DNA from: Hyphomicrobiales bacterium
Lineage (GTDB): Bacteria; Pseudomonadota; Alphaproteobacteria; Rhizobiales; Rhizobiaceae
Length of the DNA: 64,000 bases
Direction: 5' to 3'
NCBI GenBank assembly: GCA_003577315.1
Contig: QEVK01000001.1
Location: 88,727-152,726, forward strand
This document shows, in pieces, positions 8,681 to 19,407 of this stretch (the stretch's first letter is position 1; every line of letters begins with the position of its first letter). Position numbers and translations under genes: made by a program. The notes under the pieces are model-generated. The model had not been told where the DNA came from. It ran no database searches and worked only from the letters and a program-made list of their open reading frames with translations.

Positions 8681-9661
8681 CTACAGCAGGAACTGGTAGC
8701 TCACCGGCACGAAGCGGTAGCCGCCGTCCAGCCTCTCGGCGAAGCCCGCCGCCGGGAACGGCATGTGGTAGCCGAGGAAGGGGATGCGCTCGGCCGCCAC
8801 CATGTCGAACACGCGCCGGCGCGTCGCCGCGCCCGCCTCCTTGTCCATGTCGAAGCTGACATGCCAGTCCGGCCGTTGCAGCGAGGCGACGTAGTGGTTG
8901 GCGGTGTCGGCGGTGAGCAGCAGCCGCCGGCCTTCCGATTCGAGGTGGAAGATCATGTGGCCCGGCGTGTGGCCGGCGGCCAGCATGGCGGTGATGCCCG
9001 GCGCCACCTCGTCGCCGTCGCCGATGAAGGTGGTCTGGTCGGCAAGGGGCGTCACATTGGCCTGCACGGCGCGCGCGGCGTTCCCGGTCGGCCCCGACAG
9101 GCGCTCCTGCGCCGTCCAGAAATCGTACTCGGCCTGCCCCGTCACATAGCGCGCGTTGGGAAAGGCCGGCGCGCCGTTCTCCATCAGCCCGCCGATATGG
9201 TCGCCGTGAAAATGGGTGACGACCACGACCGACACGTCGTCCGCGCCGTAGCCCGACGCCTCCAGCCGCTCCCGCAGGCGGCCGAGGCCGCCCTCGCGCG
9301 CGCCGGCGCCGAGGCCGGTATCGAACAGGATCAGCTCGGATCCGGTGTTGACCAGCGTCGGCGTGAAGGAATTGACGAAGCGGTCGCGGGGAAGGAAATT
9401 CTCCTCCAGCAGCGCCGTCACCTCGGCTTCCTCGCGGTCGACGCCGAAGATGGTGTGGACGCCGTCTCCCGGCCGCAGGCCGTCGTTGATGGCCGTGACC
9501 TCGAAGCCGCCGAGCCGGAACCGGCTGAAGCCGGGATTGTCCACGTCGGGCATCGCGGCCTGCGCATGCGCGGCCCGCACCATGATCTGCGGCGAGGCAA
9601 GGGCGGCCCCGCCGGCAAGGCCCAGTTTGAGGACGGACCGGCGATCTGTTGCAATCGTCAT
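8681..9661 (-). CDS. Exported metallo-beta-lactamase-fold hydrolase with Tat signal
   Basis: MBL-fold metal-dependent hydrolase, about 326 residues. The N terminus is a twin-arginine signal (RRSVLKL at 7-13, hydrophobic stretch, AHAQA cleavage region near 31-35), so it should be folded in the cytoplasm and exported to the periplasm. The metal-binding motif HFHGDH is at 150-155, followed by an AGHTPGH motif and further metal ligands (TADTANH). Start chosen at the ATG after a strong AGGAGGAGA site. Substrate unknown; lactonase-like or quorum-quenching roles occur in the superfamily but cannot be asserted. Ends 7 bp from kynU, convergent. Confidence 0.85.
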   Translation of the reverse strand: MTIATDRRSVLKLGLAGGAALASPQIMVRAAHAQAAMPDVDNPGFSRFRLGGFEVTAINDGLRPGDGVHTIFGVDREEAEVTALLEENFLPRDRFVNSFTPTLVNTGSELILFDTGLGAGAREGGLGRLRERLEASGYGADDVSVVVVTHFHGDHIGGLMENGAPAFPNARYVTGQAEYDFWTAQERLSGPTGNAARAVQANVTPLADQTTFIGDGDEVAPGITAMLAAGHTPGHMIFHLESEGRRLLLTADTANHYVASLQRPDWHVSFDMDKEAGAATRRRVFDMVAAERIPFLGYHMPFPAAGFAERLDGGYRFVPVSYQFLL

Positions 9662-9904
9662 CTTCTCCTCCTGTTCCTGCGATGGATGGAGCCCAGAATG
9701 GAAGCCGCGTGCCGCGCCCACAAGGGCCTCGCGGGCGACCTCACGGCAACTTGACAGGGCAAGGCGGCGAACGGATCGACGCGCAAGGCCGCGTGGCGGA
9801 TTGAAGGCGCATGCCGCCTGTGCTACCCGGCCGGCGTGCCGCGTCGCCCGGCGGCGGCCTTCCCGCCGCGCCGCGCGCGCCGGACCAGTTGCCGGATCGA
9901 TCCG

Positions 9905-11320
9905 TTGAATCGCACCATTCCCCTCGTCCTGGCGGTCGCGCTGTTCATGGAGCACATGGACTCCACCGTCATCTCGACGTCGCTGCCGGCCATCGCGGCC
10001 GACATCGGCGCAAGCCCGATCACGCTGAAGCTGGCGCTGACCGCCTACTATGTGGCGCTCGCCGTGTTCATCCCGGTCTCGGGCTGGATGGCCGACCGCT
10101 TCGGGGCCAGGCGCGTCTTCCGGGCCGCCATCCTCGTCTTCGTCGCCGGCTCCGTCGCCTGCGCCGCCTCCGGCTCGCTGGTCGAATTCGTCGGCGCGCG
10201 CTTCCTCCAAGGCATGGGCGGGGCGATGATGACGCCGGTCGCCCGGCTGGTGCTGGTGCGCTCGACGCCGCGCAGCGCGCTGGTCGCGGCCATGGCGTGG
10301 CTGGCCGTGCCGGCGCTGGTCGGCCCGCTGGTCGGCCCGCCCGTCGGCGGCTTCATCACCACCTATTTCTCCTGGCACTGGATCTTCATCATCAACGTGC
10401 CGATCGGGCTCGCCGGCGTCCTCGTCGCCGGCCGCGTCCTGCCCGAGATGCCGCCGGTGCCGGTGGGCAGGATCGACTGGAAGGGCTTCCTGCTCGCGGC
10501 TGTCGCCTCGGCCGGCATCGTCTTCGGCCTCTCGGTCGTCAGCCTGCCGGCGCTGCCGCCGGCGGTCGGGCTTTCCACGCTGGCGCTCGGCGTGGCGGCG
10601 GCCTTCGCCTATGTCGGCCACGCGCGGCGCACCGCCAATCCGATCCTCGACCTCAGGCTGCTCGACAACCCGGTGCCGCGCATCGCCCTCGCCTCCGGCA
10701 TGCTGTTCCGCATCGGCCTCGGCGCGGTGCCGTTCCTTTTACCGCTCCTGTTCCAGCTCGGCTTCGGGCTGACGCCGTTCGCCTCCGGCCTGCTCACCTT
10801 CGCCAGCGCCATCGGCGCCATCGCGCTGAAGTTCATCGCCACGACGACGCTGCGGCTGGCCGGCTTCCGCACGGTGCTGATCGTGGCCTCGCTGTCGGGC
10901 GCGGCGCTGATGGCGGCCAACGCCTTCTTCACGCCCGCCACCCCGCACTGGCTTATCATCGTGGTTCTGATCGCGGCCGGCTTCACCCGCTCGCTGTTCT
11001 TCACCTCCAGCAACGCCCTCGTCTTCGCCGAGATCGACGACCGCCAGGCGAGCCAGGCCACCGCCATCGCCGCCGTGGCGCAGCAGGTTTCCGTCGCGCT
11101 CGGCGTGGCCATCGCCGGCCTGTTCCTAGAGGCGCACCACATGGCGACCGGCGAGGAGGCGAGCCTTTCGGCCTTCTTCGTCGCCTTTCTCGGCGTCGCC
11201 GCGCTCGCCGCCTCCTCGGTGCTGCCAATCCTCAGGCTCGCGCCAGATGCCGGCCGCGCCGTCTCCGGCCACAACGGCGCGGGGCGATCCGCCGCGACGG
11301 CGCGAAGCTCAGTCGAGTGA
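9905..11320 (+). CDS. MFS drug-efflux type transporter (DHA2-like)
   Basis: Inner-membrane proton-coupled exporter of the major facilitator superfamily. The hydrophobic pattern supports about 14 membrane segments. Family motifs are clear: [18 protein letters not shown] in the first segment, the loop motif [13 protein letters not shown], and the motif-C-like segment [16 protein letters not shown]. Start is uncertain: TTG at 9905 gives the family-like beginning (L)[20 protein letters not shown]; a GTG at 9836 would add 23 arginine-rich residues. The 3' end overlaps rlmE on the opposite strand by 12 bp. Substrate unknown. Confidence 0.85.
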   Translation: MNRTIPLVLAVALFMEHMDSTVISTSLPAIAADIGASPITLKLALTAYYVALAVFIPVSGWMADRFGARRVFRAAILVFVAGSVACAASGSLVEFVGARFLQGMGGAMMTPVARLVLVRSTPRSALVAAMAWLAVPALVGPLVGPPVGGFITTYFSWHWIFIINVPIGLAGVLVAGRVLPEMPPVPVGRIDWKGFLLAAVASAGIVFGLSVVSLPALPPAVGLSTLALGVAAAFAYVGHARRTANPILDLRLLDNPVPRIALASGMLFRIGLGAVPFLLPLLFQLGFGLTPFASGLLTFASAIGAIALKFIATTTLRLAGFRTVLIVASLSGAALMAANAFFTPATPHWLIIVVLIAAGFTRSLFFTSSNALVFAEIDDRQASQATAIAAVAQQVSVALGVAIAGLFLEAHHMATGEEASLSAFFVAFLGVAALAASSVLPILRLAPDAGRAVSGHNGAGRSAATARSSVE

Positions 11321-12031
11321 GGCGGCGTCCGTCTCGTCCGGCCGGCCCTTGAAGCCCTTGGCGAGGATGTAGAGCTCGACCGATTCCTCGCGCGAGGCCG
11401 GCGGCTTGACGTGGTGGACGGAACGGAAATTGCGCTTGAGCATGTCGAGCAGCCCGCCCTCCGTGCCGCCCTGGAAGGTCTTGGCGAGGAAATGGCCGCC
11501 GGGCTTCAGCACCCTGACCGCGAAGTCGGCCGCCACCTCGGCGAGGTGCATGGTGCGGATGTGGTCGGTGCGGCGGTGGCCGGTGGTGGGCGCGGCCATG
11601 TCGGAAAGCACGATGTCGGGCGCGGCTCCCAGCGCCTCCATCAGCCGGTCGGGCGCGGCATCGTCGAGGAAGTCCATCTGCAGCACGGTCGCCCCCGGCA
11701 CCGCGTCCATCTCCAGATAGTCGATGCCGACGACGGAGGGCGCATCCTCGCGCGACTTGACCCGCGCCGCCGCCACCTGGAGCCAGCCGCCGGGCGCAGC
11801 ACCCAGGTCGATCACCTTCTGGCCGGGCTTGAGCAGCTTGTGCTTGTCGTCGATCTCGATCAGCTTGAAGGCGGCGCGGGACCTGTATCCTTCCGCCTTG
11901 GAGCGGTGGACGTAAGGGTCGTTCAGGTGGCGTTGCAGCCAGCGGCGCGAGGATTCCTTGAGGCCGCTCTTCTTCTTCACCCGCGTCGTCAGCGCGCGCG
12001 CGCCGCTGCCGCCCCTCGTCGGCTTCTTCAT
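11309..12031 (-). CDS. rlmE: 23S rRNA (uridine-2'-O)-methyltransferase RlmE (FtsJ family)
   Basis: SAM-dependent methyltransferase that methylates the ribose of U2552 in the 23S rRNA A-loop during 50S maturation. About 240 residues with a basic N-terminal tail. The FtsJ core is plain: [12 protein letters not shown] (catalytic lysine region), [14 protein letters not shown] (SAM site), [11 protein letters not shown] (catalytic Asp) and [12 protein letters not shown] (catalytic Lys). Overlaps the stop of the upstream ppx gene by 4 bp (ATGA), so both are one transcription unit. Confidence 0.95.
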   Translation of the reverse strand: MKKPTRGGSGARALTTRVKKKSGLKESSRRWLQRHLNDPYVHRSKAEGYRSRAAFKLIEIDDKHKLLKPGQKVIDLGAAPGGWLQVAAARVKSREDAPSVVGIDYLEMDAVPGATVLQMDFLDDAAPDRLMEALGAAPDIVLSDMAAPTTGHRRTDHIRTMHLAEVAADFAVRVLKPGGHFLAKTFQGGTEGGLLDMLKRNFRSVHHVKPPASREESVELYILAKGFKGRPDETDAASLD

Positions 12032-13551
12032 CTGGCCACGGCCTCCCGCCGGTTGCGCCGCCACACCCCGTCGTCGGCCATCAGCTCCGACAGCATGCCC
12101 TCGCGCAGGCCGCGGTCGGCCACGCGCAGCCGCTGGCTCGGCCAGTGGCGGCGGATCGCCTCCAGGATGGCGCAGCCGGCGAGCACGAGGTCGGCGCGGT
12201 CGGCGCCGATGCAGGGATTGGCGACGCGCTGGTCGAAATCCCACGACAAGAGCCGCTCGATCATGGCGTCGACATGGCCGTTGTCCATCCACAGGCCGTC
12301 GACGCGGCGGCGGTCGTAGCGTTCGAGCCCCAGATGCACGCCGGCGAGCGTCGTCACCGTGCCCGAGGTGCCGAGCAGGTGGAAGCCCGCACCCGACGCC
12401 AGATGCGCAAGCCGCTCGCGGCCCTCGAAGCCGTCGAGCAGCCGCGCCACCTCGACCACCATCGCCTCGAACACCGCCGGCGTGACGTGGCGGCCGCCGA
12501 AACGCTCGGCGAGCGAGACCACGCCGACCGGCAGCGAGGTCCACGACACGATGTGGTTGGCCAGCCGCGGCGTGCGGTGGCGCGACACGTCGATCAGCGC
12601 GATCTCGGACGAGCCGCCGCCGATGTCGAACAGCACCACGCCGTCGGTGCCGCGCTCGACCAGCGGGCCGCAGCCGGACACGGCCAGCCGCGCCTCGGTC
12701 TTGCGGTCGATGATCTCCAGCTTCAGCCCCGCCTCATCCTCGACGCGGGCGAGGAACTCCGCGCCGTTTTCGGCCGAGCGGCAGGCCTCGGTGGCGATCA
12801 GCCGCGCCTTCCTGACCTTGCGCGCGCCGAGCTTGTCGGCGCACACCTTCAGCGCCTCGACGGCGCGGTCCATCGCCGGCTGGCCGAGGCGGCCGGTCGA
12901 GGACAGCCCCTCGCCCAGCCGCACGATGCGCGAGAAGGCGTCGATGACGCGGAACTGGCCCGGCCGGCCGGGCACGGCCACCAGCAGCCGGCAGTTGTTG
13001 GTGCCGAGATCGAGCGCGGCATAGACCGGCAACTGGCCGTTGCGCTGCGCCGGACGCTCCCCGCCGCCGGAAAACCTAGCCGGCGAGGCGGCCTCGGCCG
13101 CCTGGCGCGGCCGCGGGGCCTCGACGCCGGCGGCGCCGTTCGGCCGCGACTGGGCCTGAGCCGATTCGCCCGTCGCCTGCGGCTGCGGCGGCTGGGCCGC
13201 GCCGTCGCGGGCGAAGACCTTGCGGCCGCGCCGGCGCTTGCGCCTCTTTCTCGGTTGCTGTGCCTGGGATTCGCCGTCGGCCAGCCCCTCGGGCTGACCC
13301 CGGTGCGGGCCTTGGCGCGGCCTGTCGGGCCGGCCCTTGGCGCGGCGGGAATGGCGGCCGGAGCGCGCGGGTCTCGAGCCGTCCCTGTCCGGGCCGGCAG
13401 CTCCCCCACGCGCAAGCAACGCGGCAGGGCCTTCGCCCTCCCCGCCGCCGGTCGCCCCGCCCTTCGGCGCGTCCGCGCCTCGATCGGGGTCTTTCACTGG
13501 TCCGTCCTTCGGCGCCGCGCGCACCTGAACGGACGCAGCAGGCACCTTCAT
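12028..13551 (-). CDS. ppx: Ppx/GppA family phosphatase with long basic N-terminal extension
   Basis: ASKHA-fold exopolyphosphatase/guanosine pentaphosphate phosphatase. The catalytic domain begins near residue 177 with [14 protein letters not shown] and includes [12 protein letters not shown], the [15 protein letters not shown] loop, the nucleotide loop [15 protein letters not shown] and [12 protein letters not shown]. Residues 1-175 form a low-complexity, Gly/Pro/Gln/Arg-rich tail with a very basic block ([11 protein letters not shown] at about 101-111), not part of the standard fold and possibly nucleic-acid or polyphosphate binding (inference). About 507 residues from the ATG at 13551; the ribosome-binding site is weak, so the start is less certain. 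Coupled to rlmE. Confidence 0.88.
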   Translation of the reverse strand: MKVPAASVQVRAAPKDGPVKDPDRGADAPKGGATGGGEGEGPAALLARGGAAGPDRDGSRPARSGRHSRRAKGRPDRPRQGPHRGQPEGLADGESQAQQPRKRRKRRRGRKVFARDGAAQPPQPQATGESAQAQSRPNGAAGVEAPRPRQAAEAASPARFSGGGERPAQRNGQLPVYAALDLGTNNCRLLVAVPGRPGQFRVIDAFSRIVRLGEGLSSTGRLGQPAMDRAVEALKVCADKLGARKVRKARLIATEACRSAENGAEFLARVEDEAGLKLEIIDRKTEARLAVSGCGPLVERGTDGVVLFDIGGGSSEIALIDVSRHRTPRLANHIVSWTSLPVGVVSLAERFGGRHVTPAVFEAMVVEVARLLDGFEGRERLAHLASGAGFHLLGTSGTVTTLAGVHLGLERYDRRRVDGLWMDNGHVDAMIERLLSWDFDQRVANPCIGADRADLVLAGCAILEAIRRHWPSQRLRVADRGLREGMLSELMADDGVWRRNRREAVAR

Positions 13552-13667
13552 CTCTTGTGTCGCGGACAGACTACCAGCGGCGGCGGCAAACACCAAGTAT
13601 GCCGGGCGGCGTTTTTTTCGCGGCCCCGGCAAGGGCGGCGACGCCTCTCCGATGCGCGGCGGCGGGC

Positions 13668-14696
13668 CTATAGCGGCGCGATCTTCACCACGACCTTGCC
13701 GAAATTCTCGCCTTCCAGCATCCCGGCGAAGGCGCGCGGCGCGTTCTCCAGCCCCTCGACCATGTCCTCGCGGATCTTCACCCTGCCCTGCGCCACCCAC
13801 TCGCCCATCTCGCGCGCGAAGGCGGCATAGTCGCTCGCATAATGGTCGGAGATGATGAAGCCCTGCATCCTGATGCGCTTGACGAGCAGCGCGCGCTGGA
13901 GGAGCGGCATCCGGTCCGGCCCCTGCGGCAGCGACGTCGCGTTGTAGGCGGCGACCAGCCCGCACAGCGGGATGCGGCCGTGGACGTTCATCAGCGGCAG
14001 CACCGCGTCGAACACCGCGCCGCCGACATTCTCGAAATAGACGTCGATGCCGCCCGGCACGGCTTCCTTCAGCCTCTTCGCGAAGTCGGGGTCGCGCCGG
14101 TCTATCGCCGCGTCGAAGCCGAGCCCGTCGAGGACGAAGCGGCACTTGTCGGCGCCGCCGGCGATGCCGACCACGCGGCAGCCCTTGAGCTTCGCCACCT
14201 GGCCGACGACCGAGCCGACCGCGCCGCTGGCGGCCGCCACCACGACGGTTTCGCCCGGCTTCGGCTCGCCGATCCTCAGCAGTCCGTACCAGGCGGTGAA
14301 GCCCGGCATGCCGAGCACGGAGAGCGCATGGGACGGCTGTGCCATGTCGGGCGGCAGCTTCGCAAGGCCGGTCCCGTCGGACAGCGCGTAGTCCTGCCAG
14401 TTGCCGAAGGCGAGCACGAGGTCGCCTTGCCTGAAGCCGGGATGGCGCGATTCCTCCACCCGCGAGACCGTGCCGCCGCCCATCACCGCGTCGATGGCGA
14501 CCGGCTCGGCATAGGACGGCCCGTCGCTCATGCGCCCGCGCATATAGGGGTCGAGCGACAGGAAGAGATTGCGCAGCAGCACCTGCCCCCCGGCGGGAGC
14601 CGGGCGCGCCACTTCCTCGAGGCGGAAATTCTCCGGCGCGGGCGCGCCGACCGGGCGCGAGGCGAGCACGATGCGGCGGTTGACGGTCTGGGTCAT
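13668..14696 (-). CDS. NADP-dependent zinc-free alcohol dehydrogenase-like reductase (CurA/LTB4DH type)
   Basis: Medium-chain reductase of the leukotriene B4 12-hydroxydehydrogenase/curcumin reductase group, 342 residues. These enzymes reduce carbon-carbon double bonds of enones with NADPH. Typical segments are LFLSLDPYMRGRM at the N terminus, GMPGFTAWYGLL, the nucleotide loop AAASGAVGSVVGQVAKLKG, and VYFENVGG; no zinc ligands are seen. ATG follows a GGAGG site. Lies between the ppx and gabT genes on the same strand; physiological substrate unknown. Confidence 0.88.
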   Translation of the reverse strand: MTQTVNRRIVLASRPVGAPAPENFRLEEVARPAPAGGQVLLRNLFLSLDPYMRGRMSDGPSYAEPVAIDAVMGGGTVSRVEESRHPGFRQGDLVLAFGNWQDYALSDGTGLAKLPPDMAQPSHALSVLGMPGFTAWYGLLRIGEPKPGETVVVAAASGAVGSVVGQVAKLKGCRVVGIAGGADKCRFVLDGLGFDAAIDRRDPDFAKRLKEAVPGGIDVYFENVGGAVFDAVLPLMNVHGRIPLCGLVAAYNATSLPQGPDRMPLLQRALLVKRIRMQGFIISDHYASDYAAFAREMGEWVAQGRVKIREDMVEGLENAPRAFAGMLEGENFGKVVVKIAPL

Positions 14697-14793
14697 GCGG
14701 TCCTCCAGGAATGCGTGCGGAGGCGCCGCGGTTCCGCGGCGCGATGGGTATCCATTACCGGCTTTGCGAGGTCGGGGGCAATGGCCGCAGGCA

Positions 14794-16074
14794 TCACTGC
14801 GCGGCGGCGGCCGCCACCATCGCGTCCTCGAGAAGGTCGAGCGCCTCGGTGAAGGTGGCGTCGTCCACGGTCAGCGGCGGCAGGAAGCGGATGACGTTGC
14901 CGTAGGTGCCGCAGGTCAGAAGGATCAGCCCCTTCTCCAGCGCCGTGGCGCGCACCGCCTCGGCGAAGGCCGCGTCGGGAACGGCCTCGCCGCGCCTGTT
15001 GAACTCGGTCGCCACCATCAGGCCGGGGCCGCGGATGTCGGCGATCTGCGGCACGGCCTCGCGCAGCCCCTCGAGCCGCTGCTTCAGCCGCGCGCCGAGC
15101 TGCTCGGCGCGCGCGCACAGCGCCTCGTCCTCGATGACGTCGAGCACGGCGTGCGCGGCCGCCACCGCGACGGGGTTGCCGCCATAGGTGCCGCCGAGCC
15201 CGCCGGGGCCGACCGCGTCGACGATCTCTGCCTTGCCGGTGACCGCCGCGATCGGGAAGCCGCCGCCGAGCCCCTTGGCCATGGTGACGAGGTCGGGCGC
15301 GACGCCGTAGCGCTCCATGGCGAACAGCCTGCCGGTGCGGGCGAAGCCGGTCTGGATCTCGTCGGCGATCATGACGATGCCGTGGCGGTCGCAGATTTCG
15401 CGCAGCGCCGTCATCAGCGCCTGCGGCGCCGGGTAGAAGCCGCCCTCGCCCTGCACCGGCTCGATGATGACGGCCGCCACGCGCGCCGGCTCGATGTCGC
15501 CCTTGAACAGCCGCTCCAGCGCCGCCAGCGTATCGGCGACGCCGATGCCGTGCAGCTCGACCGGGAACGGGATGCGGTAGACGTCGCCCACCAGCGGGCC
15601 GAAGCCGCTCTTGTAGGGTGCGACCTTGCCGGTCAGCGACATGCCGAGGAAGGTGCGGCCGTGGAAGGCGCCGCCGAAGGCGATGACGCCGGTGCGGCCC
15701 GTCGCCGCGCGCGCGATCTTGACGGCGTTCTCCACCGCCTCGGCGCCGGTGGTGACGAAGACGGTCTTCTTGGCGAAGTCGCCCGGCGCCAGCGCGTTCA
15801 GCCGCTCGGCCAGCGCCACGTAGCTCTCATAGGGCACGACCTGGTGGCAGGTGTGGGTGAACTTCTCGATCTGCTCCTTGACGGCGGCGAGCACGCGCGG
15901 GTGGCGGTGGCCGGTGTTGACCACGGCGATGCCGGCGGCGAAGTCGATGTAGCGCCGGCCCGAAGCGTCCCATATCTCGGCGTTCTCCGCCCGTTCAGCA
16001 TAGACCTGGGTAGCCACGCCCACGCCTCGCGCAATGGCCGCGCCGCGCCGGTCGGCGAGATTGCTGTCTGCCAT
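14794..16074 (-). CDS. gabT: 4-aminobutyrate aminotransferase
   Basis: Class III PLP aminotransferase, about 426 residues, that converts GABA and 2-oxoglutarate to succinic semialdehyde and glutamate. Family signatures: YIDFAAGIAVVNTGHRHP, GAEAVENAVKIAR, AFHGRTF, EPVQGEGGF, ADEIQTGFARTGRLF and the PLP-lysine segment TMAKGLGGGFP. It directly follows the gamma-aminobutyraldehyde dehydrogenase and polyamine ABC transporter genes, so it probably completes putrescine to succinic semialdehyde catabolism. Start at MADSNL after a short GGGG element; the upstream in-frame ATG at 16200 would add unlike sequence. Confidence 0.92.
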   Translation of the reverse strand: MADSNLADRRGAAIARGVGVATQVYAERAENAEIWDASGRRYIDFAAGIAVVNTGHRHPRVLAAVKEQIEKFTHTCHQVVPYESYVALAERLNALAPGDFAKKTVFVTTGAEAVENAVKIARAATGRTGVIAFGGAFHGRTFLGMSLTGKVAPYKSGFGPLVGDVYRIPFPVELHGIGVADTLAALERLFKGDIEPARVAAVIIEPVQGEGGFYPAPQALMTALREICDRHGIVMIADEIQTGFARTGRLFAMERYGVAPDLVTMAKGLGGGFPIAAVTGKAEIVDAVGPGGLGGTYGGNPVAVAAAHAVLDVIEDEALCARAEQLGARLKQRLEGLREAVPQIADIRGPGLMVATEFNRRGEAVPDAAFAEAVRATALEKGLILLTCGTYGNVIRFLPPLTVDDATFTEALDLLEDAMVAAAAAQ

Positions 16075-16203
16075 GATGAACCCCGTTTCAGGAAAGCGTT
16101 CGTCTTTCGGCTCCCCTCGCGAGAGCTCCGATGCGAAATTTCGCATCCCCGCCGCGCCGGCGCAAGAAACAGCGCCGGGCGGCGGGTGGCACAGCGCCAT
16201 GCC

Positions 16204-17628
16204 TCAACCGTGGGCGACCATGACGTGCCGGACCGCGGTGTAGTCCTCGAGCGCATAAAGCGACATGTCCTTGCCGTAGCCGGACTGCTTGAGGCCGCCA
16301 TGCGGCATCTCGTTGGTGAGCATGAAATGGGTGTTGACCCAGGTGCAGCCGTAGCGCAGCCGCGCCGCGCAGGCCATCGCCCGGCCGACATCCCTCGTCC
16401 ACACCGACGAGGCAAGCCCGTAGTCGCTGTCGTTGGCCCAATCGACCGCCTGATCGACGTCGGAGAAGCGGGTGACGGAGACGACGGGGCCGAACACCTC
16501 GCGCCGCACGATCTCGTCCTCCTGCAAGGCGCCCGCCACCACCGTGGGCTGATAGTAGAACCCCTGCCCGCCCGGCTTGCCGCCGGCGGTGATGGCGATG
16601 TGCTTCAGCTCCGCGGCCCGCTCCACGAACGAAGCCACCCGGTCCTGCTGCCGGCGCGAGATCAGCGGCCCGATCTCGTTGTCGGCATCGTCGGCCAGTC
16701 CGTATCTGATGGTCGACACCGCCGAGGACAGGTCCGCCACCAGCCGGTCGTAGATCTTCGGCCCGGCATAGACCCGGCAGGCGGCCGTGCAGTCCTGGCC
16801 GGCATTGTAGTAGCCGAAGGCGCGCAGCCCGGCGACCACGGCGTCGAGGTCGGCATCGTCGAACACCACCACCGGCGCCTTGCCGCCCAGCTCCAGATGC
16901 GTGCGCTTGACCGACTTGGCGGCGGCCTGCAACACCTTCTTGCCGGTCGCCACGTCGCCGGTGATCGAGATCATGTCGACCTCGCGGTGGTTGATGAGCG
17001 CGTTGCCGACGGTCTCGCCGCGGCCGGTGACGACGTTGACCACGCCTTCGGGCAGCACCTCGGCGAGGATGGCGGCCAGCTTGAGCGCCGTCAGCGGCGT
17101 CTGCTCCGACGGCTTGAAGACGATCGTGTTGCCGCCGGCGAGTGCGGGCGCCAGCTTCCACGCCATCATCATCAACGGGTAGTTCCACGGCGCGATCGAG
17201 GCGACGACGCCGATCGGATCGCGGCGGATCATCGAGGTGTGGCCGGCAAGGTACTCGCCGGCGATGGCGCCGGGCATGGTGCGCACTGCGCCGGCGAAGA
17301 AGCGCCAGCAGTCGACGATGGCCGGGATCTCGTCGTTCAGCGCGGCGTTGATCGGCTTGCCGCAGTTGAGCGCCTCCAGCGCCGCGAAGGCCTGCCCCTC
17401 GGTCTCGATGCGCTCGGCGATCTTCAAGAGATAGCCCGCCCGCTCCGCCGGCGTGGTGCGCGACCAGCCCGCGAAGGCGGCGCGCGCGGCCGCCACCGCC
17501 GCCTCGATCTGGCCCTGCGAGGCCTCCGGAACCGACACGATCGCCGACCCCGTCCGCGGGTTCAGAATCACCTCCTCAACCTCCGTCCCGGCCTCGAACC
17601 GCGAGCCGATCAGCATCTGCGTTTGCAT
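16204..17628 (-). CDS. patD: Gamma-aminobutyraldehyde dehydrogenase
   Basis: NAD-dependent aldehyde dehydrogenase, 474 residues, of the PatD (YdcW) group that oxidises 4-aminobutanal to GABA. Visible: [20 protein letters not shown] (cofactor site), [10 protein letters not shown] (general-base Glu), and [10 protein letters not shown] (catalytic Cys). Strong AAGGAGGA site before the ATG. It sits between the polyamine permease genes and gabT; the context supports the substrate, although related enzymes use betaine aldehyde or other amino-aldehydes. The gene that makes aminobutanal from putrescine is not visible here. Confidence 0.88.
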   Translation of the reverse strand: MQTQMLIGSRFEAGTEVEEVILNPRTGSAIVSVPEASQGQIEAAVAAARAAFAGWSRTTPAERAGYLLKIAERIETEGQAFAALEALNCGKPINAALNDEIPAIVDCWRFFAGAVRTMPGAIAGEYLAGHTSMIRRDPIGVVASIAPWNYPLMMMAWKLAPALAGGNTIVFKPSEQTPLTALKLAAILAEVLPEGVVNVVTGRGETVGNALINHREVDMISITGDVATGKKVLQAAAKSVKRTHLELGGKAPVVVFDDADLDAVVAGLRAFGYYNAGQDCTAACRVYAGPKIYDRLVADLSSAVSTIRYGLADDADNEIGPLISRRQQDRVASFVERAAELKHIAITAGGKPGGQGFYYQPTVVAGALQEDEIVRREVFGPVVSVTRFSDVDQAVDWANDSDYGLASSVWTRDVGRAMACAARLRYGCTWVNTHFMLTNEMPHGGLKQSGYGKDMSLYALEDYTAVRHVMVAHG

Positions 17629-17648
17629 CAGGTTTCCTCCTTGGGGGA

Positions 17649-18464
17649 TCATTTGCCGCCGCCGGCGACCTGGTCGCCGTCGCGGGTCAGGTAATAGGCC
17701 GCCAGGATGGGCAGGAACGTCACCAGGACGACCACCATGGCCACGACGTTGGTGACGGGGCGCTGGCGCGGGCGCACCAACTCCTCCAGCATCCAGATCG
17801 GCAGCGTCTGCTGCTGGCCGGCGGTGAAGGTGGTGACGATGACCTCGTCGAACGACAGCGCGAAGGCGAGCATGCCGCCGGCCAGAAGCGCCGTGCCGAT
17901 ATTGGGCAGGATGACGTAGCGGAAGGTCTGGAAGGCGTCGGCGCCGAGGTCCATCGAGGCTTCCATCAGCGAGCCCGAGGTGCGGCGGAAGCGGGCGATG
18001 GCGTTGTTGTAGACCACGACGACGCAGAAGGTGGCGTGGCCGAGCACGATGGTCCAGAACGAGAACGGGATCTCGGCCAGGCTGAAGGCCGAGCGCAGCG
18101 CGATGCCGGTGATGATGCCGGGCAGCGCGATGGGCAGGATGACGAGCAGCGAGATCGCCTCGCGGCCGAAGAAGCGCGAGCCGGAGACGGCGGCCGCGCA
18201 CAAGGTGCCCAGCACCAGCGCGATCACGGTGGAGATCGACGCCACCTTGACCGACAGCGCCAGCGCCTCCCACACGTCCGGCCGGTTCCAGGTTACCGCC
18301 AGCCAGCGCGCGGTGAAGCCCGGCGGCGGCCACTGGTAGCTGCGCTCCTCGGTGGTGAAGGCGTAGACGAAGATCAAGAGGATCGGCAGGTGCAGGAAGG
18401 CGAGGCCGAGCCCGGCGGCGATCTTCAGGCCCGGCGGCGAGCGGTGTGCGGCATCAGAGCGCAT
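17649..18464 (-). CDS. potC: Spermidine/putrescine ABC transporter permease (PotC/PotI-like)
   Basis: Inner-membrane permease, 271 residues, with six predicted helices and the EAA loop [26 protein letters not shown] that contacts the ATPase. Member of the PotC/PotI branch ([30 protein letters not shown] start). Overlaps the 3' end of potB by 11 bp. Works with PotA, PotB and the binding protein encoded upstream. Confidence 0.92.
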   Translation of the reverse strand: MRSDAAHRSPPGLKIAAGLGLAFLHLPILLIFVYAFTTEERSYQWPPPGFTARWLAVTWNRPDVWEALALSVKVASISTVIALVLGTLCAAAVSGSRFFGREAISLLVILPIALPGIITGIALRSAFSLAEIPFSFWTIVLGHATFCVVVVYNNAIARFRRTSGSLMEASMDLGADAFQTFRYVILPNIGTALLAGGMLAFALSFDEVIVTTFTAGQQQTLPIWMLEELVRPRQRPVTNVVAMVVVLVTFLPILAAYYLTRDGDQVAGGGK

Positions 18465-19407
18465 CGAAGGCCCCCCTGCGCTTGGCGAACCACAGATAGA
18501 AGCCCATGACGACGATGGGCACGACGGTGAAGGCGGCGGCGAGCGGGATGTTGCCGGCCGTGCCCTGGTGCGCGTAGACGGCCTGGCCGATGAAGCGGCG
18601 CGAGGTGCCGACGATCTGCGGGATGATGTAGTCGCCCATGGTCAGCGAGAAGGTGAAGATCGAGCCGGCGATCACGCCCGGCAGCGCCAGCGGCAAGAGC
18701 ACGTTGGAGAAGGTCTGGCGCGGCGAGGCGCCGAGATCGGCCGACGCCTCCACGAGGTTGCCCGGCACGCGCTCCAGCGCGGCCTGGACCGGCAGGATCA
18801 TGTAGGGCAGCCACACATAGAGGAAGACGAGGAAGGTGCCGGTGTGGCTGACCGACAGCGAGTTGCCGCCGACGACGGGGATGGCCAGCCATGCGTCGAG
18901 CAGCCATGTCAGGTGCAGCTTGGCGAACAGCCAGTTCAAGATGCCCTCGCGCGCCAGGATCAGCTTCCACGCATAGACCTTGACGAGATAGCTCGACCAC
19001 AGCGGCAGCATGATGCCGAGATAAAACAGCGCCTTCCACTTGCCGCGCGCGTATCGCGCCGCGAAATAGGCGATGGGGAAGGCGACGATCGCCGCGCCGA
19101 CGGTGACGGAGGCCGACATCACCAGCGTGCGCACGATGATGTCGATGTTGGCCCGGTTGAGCAGCTCCGCATAGGTCGACAGCGTGAACTCGCGCCGGAT
19201 CAGGCCGGAATACTCGTCGATAGAGAAGAAGCTTTGCAGGAGCAGCGCGAACAGCGAGCCGAGATAGATGATGCCGAGCCACAGCAGCGGCGGCGTCAGC
19301 ATCAGGAACAGCGTCAGGCGCGGGTTGCGCCACAGGACGTCCGACAGCGCGCCGAAGAAGCCGCCGCGCCCCGGCCGGATGGGGTCGGCCGCCGCGACCA
19401 TGGTCAT
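18454..19407 (-). CDS. potB: Spermidine/putrescine ABC transporter permease (PotB/PotH-like)
   Basis: First permease subunit of the polyamine importer, about 317 residues, six predicted membrane helices. EAA-loop sequence [21 protein letters not shown] is clear, as is [17 protein letters not shown] in the last third. ATG overlaps the potA stop (ATGA) and follows a GGAGG site. Confidence 0.92.
   Translation of the reverse strand: MTMVAAADPIRPGRGGFFGALSDVLWRNPRLTLFLMLTPPLLWLGIIYLGSLFALLLQSFFSIDEYSGLIRREFTLSTYAELLNRANIDIIVRTLVMSASVTVGAAIVAFPIAYFAARYARGKWKALFYLGIMLPLWSSYLVKVYAWKLILAREGILNWLFAKLHLTWLLDAWLAIPVVGGNSLSVSHTGTFLVFLYVWLPYMILPVQAALERVPGNLVEASADLGASPRQTFSNVLLPLALPGVIAGSIFTFSLTMGDYIIPQIVGTSRRFIGQAVYAHQGTAGNIPLAAAFTVVPIVVMGFYLWFAKRRGAFDAL

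Noticed and set aside
9836..9904. Longer MFS start at GTG 9836
   Set aside because: Adds 23 Arg/Pro-rich residues that do not fit the family N terminus; TTG at 9905 preferred, though unproven.
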